Below the pieces are notes generated by a model. It made no database searches and was not told the origin of the DNA. It saw nothing but the letters and a program-made list of their open reading frames with translations. Shown here piece by piece: positions 35,072 through 44,816 of a stretch of DNA of 64,000 nucleotides. Numbering within the stretch: the first letter of the stretch is position 1; each line of letters starts with the position of its first letter. The stretch is from assembly GCF_001678675.1 (NCBI RefSeq), contig NZ_LZRN01000006.1, positions 1 to 64,000 of the forward strand, read 5' to 3'. Origin of the DNA: Gelidibacter algens. GTDB lineage: Bacteria; Bacteroidota; Bacteroidia; Flavobacteriales; Flavobacteriaceae. A program made the translations under genes and the position numbers.

Positions 35072-37614
35072 GCAACTCCAATTATAACCAAAACCTACAA
35101 ACACCCTGGCTTTTTAAAATGGCATGGCGTGATGCCAAGGCCAGTAAAGTGCGGCTGCTGTTATTTATGGCCTCGATTATTTTGGGCATTGCGGCCGTGG
35201 TGTCCATTCAATTATTCAGTACAAATTTAAAAGACAATATCCAGCGCCAATCGAAATCCTTAATGGGGGCTGATTTTATAATCGACTCTAGACAAGTGCC
35301 GACGGAACGTGCACAGGCCATTATCGATTCGCTACAACCTGATGCGTCAGAGGTCAACTTTGTATCCATGGTTGCTTTTCCGAAGAATGGCGGCACCAAA
35401 TTGGTACAGGTTCGCGGTCTCGAAGGTGATTTTCCTTTTTATGGTACCATTGACACGCAACCGTCTGATGTCGCAACAAGCTATCAGACCTCGGGCGGCG
35501 CTTTGGTAGATGCCACATTGATGCTTCAGTTTGATGTTCAACCGGGCGATTCCATAAAAATAGGCGAACTGACCCTTCCTATTGCAGGCGCTTTAATATC
35601 AATTCCGGGAAGTTCGGCTATTTCGAGTTCTGTGGCCCCTCCTGTGATCATCCCGTATCGGTTTATTGCCGAGACGGACTTGCTCCAGTTTGGAAGCCGG
35701 AAAGAATACCAATATTTCTACAAGGTTTCAGATACTTTAAACATAACCCGACTACAAGACCAACTCGAGCCATTACTCGATTTGGAGAATGCTGATCTGG
35801 ACACCCATCTGAGCACCACCAAACGCTTAGGCCAGCGTTATGAAAATGTGGGCAAATTTTTGAACTTGGCGGCTTTTATTGCCTTGCTTTTAGGGTGTAT
35901 TGGCATTGCCAGTTCGGTACATATTTATATTAAAGAAAAATTGAGAGCCATTGCCGTTCTGAAATGTATGGGCGCCTCTAGACTCCAGAGTTTTCTGATT
36001 TTCCTGATTCAAATTGCAGGGATTGGGATTGTTGGAGGTCTTATCGGGTCGTTGATAGGGGTCGGACTTCAAGAGTTGTTTCCGTATCTACTCAAAGACT
36101 TTTTGCCGTTTGCACTCGAAATTACGATTACGGCGCAACCCATCATTATTGGGGTGTTGCTCGGGTTATTTATGTCAGTGTTATTTGCGCTCTTGCCATT
36201 GCTGCGTACCTGGTATGTGTCGCCATTGGATGTGCTGCGTGTGGATGAAAAAGCTTCCCAAGAACCGCAAAGCATACGATTTTTGGTCTTTGGGGCAATT
36301 TTAGTATTCCTGTTTTTATTTTCACTGTGGCTGATCAAAGATGCCCTATACGCCTTGGTTTTTGTAGTTGCCACCGTCATTACCTTTGCGGTTTTAGCGG
36401 GGGTCGCCTTGGCTTTTATAAAGACCATCAAACGGTTTTTCCCCAAGCACTGGAGCTTTACGGCACGTCAAAGTTTGCTCAACCTCTTCAGACCCAACAA
36501 TCAAACCGTCGTACTGGTGGTTGCCATTGGCTTGGGTACGTTTTTAATCAGCACCTTGTATTTCACCAAGGACATTCTGTTGGCAAAAACAGAAGTAGGG
36601 CAAAGCTCTGAAAATGCGAATATCATCATCTTGGATGTCCAACGTGAGCAGCGCGATTTGGTAGCCCAAAGTATAATAAGTTCGGGCTTGCCAGTGCTCA
36701 ATAGCATCCCGTTGGTGACCATGCGGATGCACAGCATCAATGGCATCTTGGTTAATGAATTGCGCCAAGATAGCACCCGTCAAGTCCGCGGTTGGATCTT
36801 AAACCATGAATTCAGGACCACTTATAGAGATGAGCTGACTCCGTCAGAAGAACTGTTGGAAGGTGAATGGATCCCGAGATTAACGGCTGACGACCCTGTG
36901 GTCATTTCCATTTCAGACAATCTCGCATCCGACGCTAAATTGAGTGTTGGCGATCCTGTGACGTTTAATGTGCAAGGCGTGTTGATGGAAACTACAGTGG
37001 GCAGCATCCGTCAGGTAGATTGGGCACAGATGCAGCTCAATTTTACCATTGTCTTTCCTGCTGGCGTACTGGAGCAAGCGCCACAGTTTAACGTTTTTAC
37101 CACCACAGTTCCAGATGAGGCAAGCTCCGCCGCACTGCAGCGGAATTTGGTCTCTAAATTCCCTAATGTCACCATTATTGATTTGCGACAGGTGTACACG
37201 TTGGTAGAAGATATCTTGGATCAGGTGTCATGGGTCATCAACTTTATGGCTTTTTTCAGCATCCTTACGGGCATTATTGTGTTGATTGGCTCGGTAAGAA
37301 CCAGCAAATATCAGCGGATAAAAGAAAGTGTTTTGCTCCGGACGCTCGGAGCCAAAAACACACAAATCTTAAAAATTTCAGCTTTTGAATACGTGTTTTT
37401 AGGACTGCTAGGCAGTTTGATCGGGATTTTATTGGCATTGGTGAGCAGCTTGTGTTTGGCGCTTTTTGTGTTTAAAGAACCTTTTATACCGTCGCTGATT
37501 CCTTTTGTGGTGTTTGTACCTGGCATTACGGTATTGGTTGTTGCAATAGGGTTGAGCAATATTCAGACTGTTTTAAGAAGTTCTCCGCTAGAGGTGTTGC
37601 GGAGGGAAGGGTAG
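35068..37614 (+). CDS. ybbP: FtsX-like ABC permease (YbbP type)
   Basis: 848 aa starting with GTG 35068, which overlaps ybbA. Membrane helix near residue 27-47, a large periplasmic domain, three helices with FtsX-type core (LGCIGIASSVHIYIKEKLRA, cited in part, AVLKCMGASRLQSFLI), a second block (LAGVALAFIKTIKRFFPKHW, FTARQSLLNLFRPNNQTV), another periplasmic domain and a final FtsX core (ESVLLRTLGAKNTQILKI). Ten helices and two FtsX domains are as in YbbP. Located in the inner membrane with YbbA. Confidence 0.9.
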   Translation: MSNSNYNQNLQTPWLFKMAWRDAKASKVRLLLFMASIILGIAAVVSIQLFSTNLKDNIQRQSKSLMGADFIIDSRQVPTERAQAIIDSLQPDASEVNFVSMVAFPKNGGTKLVQVRGLEGDFPFYGTIDTQPSDVATSYQTSGGALVDATLMLQFDVQPGDSIKIGELTLPIAGALISIPGSSAISSSVAPPVIIPYRFIAETDLLQFGSRKEYQYFYKVSDTLNITRLQDQLEPLLDLENADLDTHLSTTKRLGQRYENVGKFLNLAAFIALLLGCIGIASSVHIYIKEKLRAIAVLKCMGASRLQSFLIFLIQIAGIGIVGGLIGSLIGVGLQELFPYLLKDFLPFALEITITAQPIIIGVLLGLFMSVLFALLPLLRTWYVSPLDVLRVDEKASQEPQSIRFLVFGAILVFLFLFSLWLIKDALYALVFVVATVITFAVLAGVALAFIKTIKRFFPKHWSFTARQSLLNLFRPNNQTVVLVVAIGLGTFLISTLYFTKDILLAKTEVGQSSENANIIILDVQREQRDLVAQSIISSGLPVLNSIPLVTMRMHSINGILVNELRQDSTRQVRGWILNHEFRTTYRDELTPSEELLEGEWIPRLTADDPVVISISDNLASDAKLSVGDPVTFNVQGVLMETTVGSIRQVDWAQMQLNFTIVFPAGVLEQAPQFNVFTTTVPDEASSAALQRNLVSKFPNVTIIDLRQVYTLVEDILDQVSWVINFMAFFSILTGIIVLIGSVRTSKYQRIKESVLLRTLGAKNTQILKISAFEYVFLGLLGSLIGILLALVSSLCLALFVFKEPFIPSLIPFVVFVPGITVLVVAIGLSNIQTVLRSSPLEVLRREG

Positions 37615-37669
37615 AAGTGGGAATCCTATTTTAGAAAATTTGTTTTTGATTTCGGAATTGATGACCCTT

Positions 37670-37691
37670 CCAATTCCTTTTCTGGAATTGG
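37670..37691. repeat. Short inverted repeat downstream of ybbP
   Basis: CCAATTCC (37670-37677) and GGAATTGG (37684-37691) with a 6-nt loop. There is no U-run, so it is a weak terminator at best. Confidence 0.45.
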
Positions 37692-37888
37692 AGCCACCTT
37701 CCCTTAAAAAAAGGAAGAAGCTTTATTTGGGATGTCATATTAAAATTTAGACAAATCTTAGTTCTTGATGCTCGAAGTGCTGAAGTTTTACGATGGGTCT
37801 AATTCTTTTCTACAACATTAATTCTACCTTTAGAAACATTATTCCCTATTAATTGCGTAAATTGAGAACTAACATTTAGAAAAAAACT

Positions 37889-38068
37889 ATGCAAAATATA
37901 ATATTTCCTTTACTACTACAAATACCTACAAATGCCCCAAATCCTGGAGACAGTGGAACCGTTGATTTGTCAGAGCCCTTCGATCTGATCGTCTTTATCA
38001 TTCTGCCCATAGTATTTGTCATCCTTTATTTTATTTGGAAGCGGAACAAGAAGCGGGATAGGGAGTAA
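37889..38068 (+). CDS. Small membrane protein (59 aa)
   Basis: ATG 37889 opens 59 codons ending in TAA (38066-38068). The N-terminus (MQNIIFPLLLQIPTNAPNPG) resembles a short signal anchor or leader followed by a Pro/Asn/Gly stretch. A hydrophobic helix (FDLIVFIILPIVFVILYFIW) lies near residue 31-50 and the tail KRNKKRDRE is strongly basic, so the C-terminus should be in the cytoplasm. The pattern is typical for small flavobacterial membrane proteins. Alone; function unknown. Confidence 0.6.
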   Translation: MQNIIFPLLLQIPTNAPNPGDSGTVDLSEPFDLIVFIILPIVFVILYFIWKRNKKRDRE

Positions 38069-38148
38069 AAATATGAGGCATATAAACGTTGTCAATAATG
38101 CAAAAAACAATGGAGATTATTTAAGTATATTGCATAAATGATTAAAAG

Positions 38149-38391
38149 ATGGGAAGTTTAACTATATCAAAAAAAATATTGGACAAATACTTCGGGTACT
38201 TGAAAAATTTGGATAACAACGCCAAAAAAAAGCTGATAATTAAATTGACCAAATCACTAGAAACCAAATCGGAAAAAAAATTTGAAATCGCATCGGTTTT
38301 TGGAGCTTGGGAAGATGAAAGAACTTCAGACGAAATAATCAGCGAAATCAAATCTTCAAGAGTTGAAAAGCGAAATACTGCAAATTTATAA
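38149..38391 (+). CDS. Putative VapB-like antitoxin
   Basis: 80 aa, Lys-rich and helical N-terminus (TISKKILDKYFGYL), then a C-terminal acidic stretch (FGAWEDERTSDEIISEIKSS), which resembles the toxin-binding tail of antitoxins in which a conserved W-x-D-E element docks to the toxin. It is directly followed by a PIN-domain frame in a TAATG arrangement (stop 38389-38391, ATG 38391-38393). No clear DNA-binding fold is readable. Assignment rests on the position and the tail. Confidence 0.65.
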   Translation: MGSLTISKKILDKYFGYLKNLDNNAKKKLIIKLTKSLETKSEKKFEIASVFGAWEDERTSDEIISEIKSSRVEKRNTANL

Positions 38392-38789
38392 TGAAATATT
38401 TACTTGACACGAACATCTGCATCCATCTTTTTCGTGGCAAATTCAACCTGATTGAAAAATTTTAACAAATTAATATTGAAGACTGCGCAATTTCGGAAAT
38501 CACTCTGGCAGAGTTGATTTTTGGTGCGGAAAACAGCCCAAAACCCAAAAAAAATAATAAAATCATCGACAACTTTTCAGAACAAGTTAAAATTCTTCCA
38601 ATTTTCAACTCAATCCCAACCTACGCAAAAGAAAAAGTGAGATTACGAAAAAAAGGAATGATGATTAGTGATTTCGACCTTTTGATTGGCTCAACAGCAA
38701 TTGCGAATGAGCTGATTATGATTACAGAAAATGTTAATGAATTTGAGCGGATTTCTAATATCCAAATAGAAAACTGGGTAAAGAGATGA
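38391..38789 (+). pseudogene. vapC: VapC-like PIN-domain toxin with in-frame stop at codon 25
   Basis: The ATG at 38391 overlaps the antitoxin stop. It encodes MKYLLDTNICIHLFRG with the first PIN Asp, then a TAA at 38463-38465. The same frame continues to 38789: ISEITLAELIFGAE (conserved Glu), then ISDFDLLIGSTAIANELIM (C-terminal acidic Asp) and ITENVNEFERI. So the whole PIN domain is present apart from one nonsense codon, probably a mutated Gln, Glu or Lys codon. The toxin should be inactive unless the stop is read through. No frameshift is needed. Confidence 0.85.
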
Positions 38790-38940
38790 AGCATTATTGG
38801 CAACAAAGTTATGGTAAAAACAAGCAAAAATGTATTAACTTTTTACGAAAATGCTTCTATAGGTATCTTCATTTACCAATCCTGATGTCGCAATTGCTAT
38901 CACCTGTGGTTTCTGTTCTCTCATAGATTTTAGTCAACCC

Positions 38941-40830
38941 TTATTCAATTGCCATTGCCTTAATTGCTACTATTTCAGATAAAAAACTTTCGATTAGATG
39001 TTCTGGATGACTTGTGTCTGGAATAGGGAAGTTGAACCAATCTTGTAAGTCTTTCGTAAACCCCGTTTTGTTTAAATAACTGTGCAATGCAAGGTTTAAC
39101 CCCTTCGTGTATTTGGGATGGTCAGCACCTTGAGGGTCCTCATGGTATAAATCGTTTTGAGCAAAGCCTTCAAAAACAGGTCCTGTTATGTGTATTCCGA
39201 AATCTTGAGGATTCATGCCAATGGGACTATGGATTGTGGTTGTGAACTGATGCCAAAATGCAGATTGAATACAATTTTTTTGAAATAATTGCCTCACGAC
39301 CTCTAGGGAATCAATAGTTTCTTGTTCGGTTTGGGTGGGAAATCCATACATAAGGTAGGCATGGACCATAATATTGTTTTGAGAAAAGTGATGGGTCACT
39401 CTCGTAACTTGCGCGATATCTACCCCCTTTTTCATTTTACTCAATAACCGGTCAGAGGCTACTTCCAATCCGCCAGTAACAGCAATACAACCCGATTTTG
39501 CCATGAGTTGGCACAGGTGGAAGTCGAAGGTTTTTTCAAACCGAATGTTGGTCCACCAGGTGATGTTGACCTGTCGTTCTATCAACTTGTTTGATAAAGC
39601 GCGTAACATTTTGGGTGGGGCAGCTTCATCTACAAAGTGAAAGCCTGTAATGCCGGTATCACTAATAATCTTTTCAATGTTATCCACTAAATGATCTGCC
39701 GTTGTATTTTGGTAGTTGCCAATATAGTCTAGGCTCACATCACAAAAAGAGCATTGTTTCCAGTAACAGCCGTGAGAAATGGTAAGTTTATTCCATCTGG
39801 CATCCGTCCACATGCGGTGCATGGGGTTGACCACATCTAAAAAAGACACATATTTATGAAAAGGGAGCCCGGAATAATTGGGTGATGGTAAATTTTTATG
39901 ATGGTAAATAGTATTTGGGAGTTTGTTTTTGTAGACAACTTGATTGTTTTCAAGAACAAACGTTCGTTCCAGATGATCGCTGTCAATGTTACCATCAAGA
40001 TGATCTACTAGTTTTAGCAACGGACCTTCGCCATCATCTAACGTGATAAAATCAACAAATTCAAAAATTCTTGGGTCTTTAAGAGAGCGTAATTCCGTAT
40101 TGCAATAACCGCCTCCAAATGCAACGTGAATGTCAGGAAACAGCTGTTTGATAAATTGCGAACACCGCAACGCTGCAAATAAATTCCCGGGAAAGGGAAT
40201 GCTAAAACAGACCAGGTTTGGAGTCTCGCTCTCAATTTGAGCGACTAGAATATCCAGCATTTGCTCTTCAATGATGGTGGGTTGGAAGCTCAAAAATTCA
40301 TCTAATTGGTCAAAACTACTAGCAGAAGTTGCTATTTGCTCAGCATACTTTGTAAATGCAAAAAACTCATCAACATTGGCTTGAATAAAATCGCCAATTT
40401 CTTCAACAAACAGTGTGGCGTGATGCTTTGCTTTGTCGATAATTCCAAGGTCTCCAACTTCCCATTTGATGTCAGTATTAACATGAGACAACCGATGCCC
40501 TAAGGGTAAAAAACCAGTTTCCAAGATGTGATGTGCGGTTTCAATATCTTGTTTTTGAAGAAATTTAATAACCACATCAACCCGTGTTATGTACATTGAT
40601 TTCATTATACTAAGCTCCGGATACTGATAATTATGTAAGTCTTCCGCTTCCTCAAAAATAGCAGTCAGAAACTCACTTGTAAAGATGGCTGTAAATAACT
40701 CAATGCTCAAATCGAAATGCGATACAGAGATGTGGTGCGATTCCAAGAAACCTTTCAGATACGCCGATGCCGGATACGCGGTATTTAACTGCGTAAAAGG
40801 AGGGATGATAAAAAGGATTTTAGACGACAT
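38941..40830 (-). CDS. B12-binding-type radical SAM protein of unknown function
   Basis: 629 aa. The N-terminus (IIPPFTQLNTAYPASAYLKG) resembles the Rossmann-like domain found in cobalamin-dependent radical SAM enzymes, but no DxHxxG cobalamin motif is visible. The radical SAM cluster motif is CYWKQCSFC near residue 355 (Cys-x4-Cys-x2-Cys as read: CYWKQ-CSF-C), followed by HFVDEAAPP and GGLEVASDRLLSKMKKG. The C-terminal 150 residues (AFWHQFTTTIHSPIG) match the hypothetical group related to BchE and P-methylase-like enzymes. No partner gene is next to it. Product unknown. Confidence 0.75.
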   Translation of the reverse strand: MSSKILFIIPPFTQLNTAYPASAYLKGFLESHHISVSHFDLSIELFTAIFTSEFLTAIFEEAEDLHNYQYPELSIMKSMYITRVDVVIKFLQKQDIETAHHILETGFLPLGHRLSHVNTDIKWEVGDLGIIDKAKHHATLFVEEIGDFIQANVDEFFAFTKYAEQIATSASSFDQLDEFLSFQPTIIEEQMLDILVAQIESETPNLVCFSIPFPGNLFAALRCSQFIKQLFPDIHVAFGGGYCNTELRSLKDPRIFEFVDFITLDDGEGPLLKLVDHLDGNIDSDHLERTFVLENNQVVYKNKLPNTIYHHKNLPSPNYSGLPFHKYVSFLDVVNPMHRMWTDARWNKLTISHGCYWKQCSFCDVSLDYIGNYQNTTADHLVDNIEKIISDTGITGFHFVDEAAPPKMLRALSNKLIERQVNITWWTNIRFEKTFDFHLCQLMAKSGCIAVTGGLEVASDRLLSKMKKGVDIAQVTRVTHHFSQNNIMVHAYLMYGFPTQTEQETIDSLEVVRQLFQKNCIQSAFWHQFTTTIHSPIGMNPQDFGIHITGPVFEGFAQNDLYHEDPQGADHPKYTKGLNLALHSYLNKTGFTKDLQDWFNFPIPDTSHPEHLIESFLSEIVAIKAMAIE

Positions 40831-40967
40831 GCTGCAAAGATAGAATTCTCTTCAAAGAAATGGATTGAATTGGAACTGTTTTATAATGCGCTTCAGATAT
40901 ATTTAATAGTTGAAATTTACCTTTTTAATTTAGGCGGGTCACAACTGTTTTTCAAACCTATCATGTT

Positions 40968-41204
40968 ATGACCTGTAAGTGCGTTGACAGGCGTTTTGAT
41001 GCGTTCAATAGTGTTGCGCTTAAAATTAGCTTGGAAGAATTGAAACTGATTGAATATGGGGTTCAAGATGTCAGCCCTTCAACGGAAATGTCTCAACCCA
41101 ACCAGTCCATCCTGTTGCAACTTGAACAATGTACCAAACATGATCATGCACCCACTCATCGGTCAAAATTATTGAAGCTTCGCAAAGGGAGAAATACATT
41201 ATAA
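40968..41204 (+). CDS. Small protein related to the gene at 44215
   Basis: 78 aa. FNSVALKISLEELKLIEYG and LEQCTKHDHAPTHRSKLL match FNIVALEMRLEELKRIEHL and LATLTKHDHAANLLAKMI in the 91-aa protein at 44215; this copy lacks the first 25 or so residues of the other. The shared TKHDHA motif with its two His suggests a conserved site. No signal peptide. A truncated or diverged paralog is likely. Family unknown. Confidence 0.5.
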   Translation: MTCKCVDRRFDAFNSVALKISLEELKLIEYGVQDVSPSTEMSQPNQSILLQLEQCTKHDHAPTHRSKLLKLRKGRNTL

Positions 41205-41469
41205 ATGAGATCTCCTCAGTCTTGAAGCTCTTTTTCGGTGGAGCGGTAAGGTTTATCTGACTTCAGTTACACACCTTTATCGGGTTATTCAACCTAAAAA
41301 CATAAAGATTCATACAGGCGTTCATTAAATTTCACAAAGCCTGTCTCATAAAAAAAGAATTTGTGGCGGAGATGATTTAATTTACGATGTAATACAGCTT
41401 TGGTAACTTTTAGAGCGCTATCTTCGTCCCGTGATAATCTACTCACATTAATTAAAATAGCCCCAAATC

Positions 41470-42543
41470 ATGAAAATCAAAAATGTATTACAAGCCTTTG
41501 CATTGGCAGCGGTTGTTCTTTTTACAGCCTGTTCAGATGATGATACCTCTGCAACCTACCTTTCCCCATCTGCGATCGTATCAAATCCGGCAGATGACGA
41601 GATAGACGTCGCAAGAAATAAAGTTATTTCTGTAGACTTCAGCGAAGAAATGGATCCATCCACTATTAATGCTTCGACATTTATAGTAACACAAGGAGAT
41701 GTCACTATAGAAGGAACAGTATCTTATTCAGGAACCACTGCAAAGTTTATTCCGAAAACTAATCTTTCAGCAGACAAGGTCTATACCATCAGCATAACCA
41801 CAGGAGTAAAAAATCTGGCTGGAAATGCTCTTGAAACTCGTATGGAACGAAAATTTACAACAAACATCAACGTTGCTGGTTTAGCAGTTGTAGACCTAGG
41901 AGCTGCAGGAAATTATGTGGTTCTTGCAAAAACAGCAATCAACAACAATCCAACGTCTGCAATTACAGGCAACTTAGGATTAAGTCCAGCTGCCACTTCT
42001 TACATCACCGGATTATCCTTGACAGATTTTACGGGCTATGCAACCTCAGCTCAAGTTACTGGAAAACTATATGCAGCGGATATGGCATCACCAACTCCAA
42101 TTAATCTTACCACAGCAGTAGAGAACATGACTACGGCATATAACAATGCCGCAGGACGTCCTTTACCTGATTTTCTTGAACTAGGAGCAGGAAATATTGG
42201 TGGCATAACATTAACCGCAGGTCTTTATAAATGGACAAGTACGGTAACTATACCTACTGATGTCACTATTTCAGGAACAGCAGATGATGTATGGATTTTT
42301 CAAATTTCAGGAGATCTTACCATGAGTGCCGCAGTAAACATTACCTTACAAGGCGGAGCTAAAGCTTCTAACATTTTCTGGCAGGTAGCTGGTGAAGCCA
42401 CCTTTGGTACAACGTCTCATTCTGAGGGGATCATCTTGTCAATGACAGGGATCACCTTTCAAACAGGAGCTACTTTTAATGGTAGAGCGTTAGCGCAAAC
42501 GGCAGTTATACTTGATGGAAACACAGTAGTACAACCACAATAA
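41470..42543 (+). CDS. DUF3494 ice-binding-like lipoprotein
   Basis: 357 aa. Lipobox LFTACS (Cys21), a bacterial Ig-like (Big_5) domain at about 32-135 (VSNPADDEIDVARNKVISVD, FSEEMDPSTIN), then DUF3494 from about 138: VVDLGAAGNYVVLAKTAIN, ITGNLGLSPAATSYITG, AGNIGGITLTAGLYKWTS, DVWIFQISGDLTMSAAV and ATFNGRALAQTAVILD. This is the beta-helical ice-binding fold found in sea-ice bacteria, diatoms and fungi. Anchored to the cell surface, it could bind ice or another repetitive surface. A terminator follows. Confidence 0.92.
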   Translation: MKIKNVLQAFALAAVVLFTACSDDDTSATYLSPSAIVSNPADDEIDVARNKVISVDFSEEMDPSTINASTFIVTQGDVTIEGTVSYSGTTAKFIPKTNLSADKVYTISITTGVKNLAGNALETRMERKFTTNINVAGLAVVDLGAAGNYVVLAKTAINNNPTSAITGNLGLSPAATSYITGLSLTDFTGYATSAQVTGKLYAADMASPTPINLTTAVENMTTAYNNAAGRPLPDFLELGAGNIGGITLTAGLYKWTSTVTIPTDVTISGTADDVWIFQISGDLTMSAAVNITLQGGAKASNIFWQVAGEATFGTTSHSEGIILSMTGITFQTGATFNGRALAQTAVILDGNTVVQPQ

Positions 42544-42562
42544 ATTAAGTTCTCACCGTATT

Positions 42563-42604
42563 AAAAAAGAGAGATGTTCCCTATGGGTCATCTCTTTTTT
42601 TTTG
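42563..42604 (+). terminator. Terminator after the ice-binding gene
   Basis: Stem AGAGATG (42570-42576) with CATCTCT (42589-42595), 12-nt loop, then a run of nine T. Confidence 0.85.
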
Positions 42605-42859
42605 TGCTTAAAAGTAATCCGCATTCTTATGGATATAAGAAACCATCTTAACGGGTTTTTTTATTTTACACCAAAAGTATTCCTATGAATGTGCCACAAT
42701 TTGCTGAAGTAGCAAACATAGCATGACATGAAGATACTAGTGTTTGGAATGAGATCAATTTTTGACAGACAAGGTTTAGATTCCGTTTGACCGGCCTTAA
42801 TGTTTTAGGTTATGTTACCTTCCTATTTTAAGTAAAAACCCCAACTTAAATCCAAACCA

Positions 42860-43888
42860 TCACTCCTTCTTTTTAAGCAAATACGCATAAGCCTCCATCC
42901 CTTTGGCATGTTCATAGATCACCTTGATCACGCCCACAAGGGGAAGCGCAATAATAGCACCCACGGTGCCCCACAGCATAGAGAAAAGAATAATGCCAAA
43001 CACCGTTATAAACGGATTCAAGTCTATTTCATCACCAATAATCCACGGGGTAAGAATGTAATTTTCCTCCAATTGTGCTATTGAAATAACACCAATCACA
43101 ATAAGTGCAGGGGTTGTACCTGCGTATAAATACGATAAGACCACTGCAATCCCACCGCCTATAATATTTCCAACATAGGGAATGATAGAAAAAAGCGCTG
43201 CAAACAAAGCCAAAACACCGCATAAGGCACAGAAGCTAGCATAAAACCCAGATAATAGAAACCGAACAAGAACAGCATAATCTTACTTTTACCAAAAAGA
43301 TAGCTGCTAATGCTGTTAGAAGCATCACTTAAAAGTGAGGTCATGGCAGCCGCATTGAAAGACATTTTTTTAAAGAAATTAATGAACCTTCGCTTCTGCA
43401 TCAATAAAAGGATGATGTACACAAAAATAATAAGTGATTGCGACAGTACATTCATGAGTGACGAGAGCACAACACCTGCCACACTCTCCATCTTGTCAAC
43501 CAACCGTTTGTTATTGTCTATATAATCTTTATAGTCCCAATTCAAACGCTGGTTAGCCCATTCACTTAAGATGTTCAATTTTTCGGTGGCTTTTTTCTTT
43601 ATTGTAGGCCAATCTTGGGCCATGGTATTGATTTGTGAGCGTATCAACCAGGTCAGTAGTAAAAAAATCACCACCATAATTACAATAGAAAGCGTGATGG
43701 CCAGCCAATTTGGTACTCCCCAATGCTTCATTTTTTGAGCAAGTGTATCTCATAAAATAGCAATAACGGCCGCAACCACAAGGGGCAATAAAAGGCTGGA
43801 TCCAATGTATAGCAGCGCCAAAAGACCGCCAACACTAAGTAACGTTTTGATCAAATAACGTCCTGAAATCTCTATTTTGGTCGCTCAT
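42860..43888 (-). pseudogene. AI-2E family transporter pseudogene
   Basis: The C-terminal part (42860-43213: LFAALFSIIPYVGNIIGGGI, GTVGAIIALPLVGVIKVIYE) and the middle part (43159-43731: VPNWLAITLSIVIMVVIFLL, RSQINTMAQDWPTI) belong to one AI-2E/PerM-type membrane protein, whose members export or import signals or solutes. They are in different frames; a missing base in the A-run at 43212-43215 would join them. Upstream, the same frame is cut by TGA at 43750-43752, and a further frame change near 43870 separates an ATG at 43888 from the TLLSVGGLLALLYIGSSLLL region. Three lesions: a decayed gene. Confidence 0.88.
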
Positions 43889-44214
43889 AAATTGGTCTTT
43901 AAGTTAAAAGTTTGGTATTTTTACCACAGCGGGCGTTGTAAAGTTGAAATAAATTTTCCGATGCGCTTTAGGGTGCTTTTGTTTATTACGTAAACTCTGA
44001 AAGTCGCCAAAGCCAAATTTCCGCTTCAGTGTCGCTTAGCCCAAAGTAGTTACCTAAATCATCATTTAATAGAAAGTACACGCGTCATCTCATGACTAGT
44101 AATAGCATTGAGAGGCCTATTGATGGTCATCTCACAACACAGCAATCTCATAAAGTTTTTCACTTACTACAATTAAGAGCAATCACTTGCTACTTATATG
44201 AGTAATTTTGTCTT
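43889..44214. other. 326-bp gene-free stretch
   Basis: Intergenic DNA between the AI-2E pseudogene and the small gene at 44215. It contains a degenerate piece resembling the dispersed repeat at 45.7 kb (ending GCAATCTCATAAA near 44143-44155). Nothing else is supported. Confidence 0.4.
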
Positions 44215-44490
44215 ATGAACTTTACAGAATACTATTCTCGGATATTGGAAATTCAAGGCCAACAGCCCAATCTCAGTTTTGAACAGCATAAAAAAATGTT
44301 CAATATTGTTGCCCTTGAAATGCGTTTGGAAGAATTAAAACGGATTGAACACCTCCTACAAGATCCTGAACTGCAACGGAAGATCCATCGGCGTGACCAA
44401 GCGGTGCGGGAGCAACTGGCAACACTTACCAAACATGATCATGCTGCCAATCTTTTGGCGAAAATGATAGAGGCGTCGCAGAGGGATTGA
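44215..44490 (+). CDS. Small helical protein with TKHDHA motif
   Basis: 91 aa, no signal peptide, mostly helical, charged. FNIVALEMRLEELKRIEHL and TLTKHDHAANLLAKMIEAS are shared with the 78-aa protein at 40968, which suggests a family with a conserved KHDHA element. The two genes flank the ice-binding gene and the AI-2E pseudogene. Function unknown. Confidence 0.6.
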   Translation: MNFTEYYSRILEIQGQQPNLSFEQHKKMFNIVALEMRLEELKRIEHLLQDPELQRKIHRRDQAVREQLATLTKHDHAANLLAKMIEASQRD

Positions 44491-44816
44491 GATATTCGGA
44501 ATCTAAGGTTTTTGAGAGCTACGACTAACTTAATGGATGTGATGTTAATGGTGTATTACATAACTTGCATTTTGTTTAAATCTACTTCCTTTGAATAGCC
44601 ACATTGTTCACTAAAACCTTGATGAGGTTAAAAGGGTACCTCTACATGTCAGGATATTTCATCACCTAAAATGCTTTTTTTTTGAGAATTTACTGCTGTT
44701 CAATCGGTCAAATGGTATATATTGTTGGACAATAAAAAACCGAAAGGTGATTCTATTCCAGCAATAGACCTGCTTGTGAACAAATTTTGTACGGTTAAGA
44801 ACAAGTTGGAACAATT
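44491..44816. other. 326-bp gene-free stretch
   Basis: AT-rich, stop-rich DNA before the small membrane-protein cassette. No RNA or repeat is evident. Confidence 0.4.

Noticed and set aside
36069-36446. Antisense frame inside ybbP
   Set aside because: A shadow of the permease gene, with low-complexity Lys/Thr/Asn-rich content.
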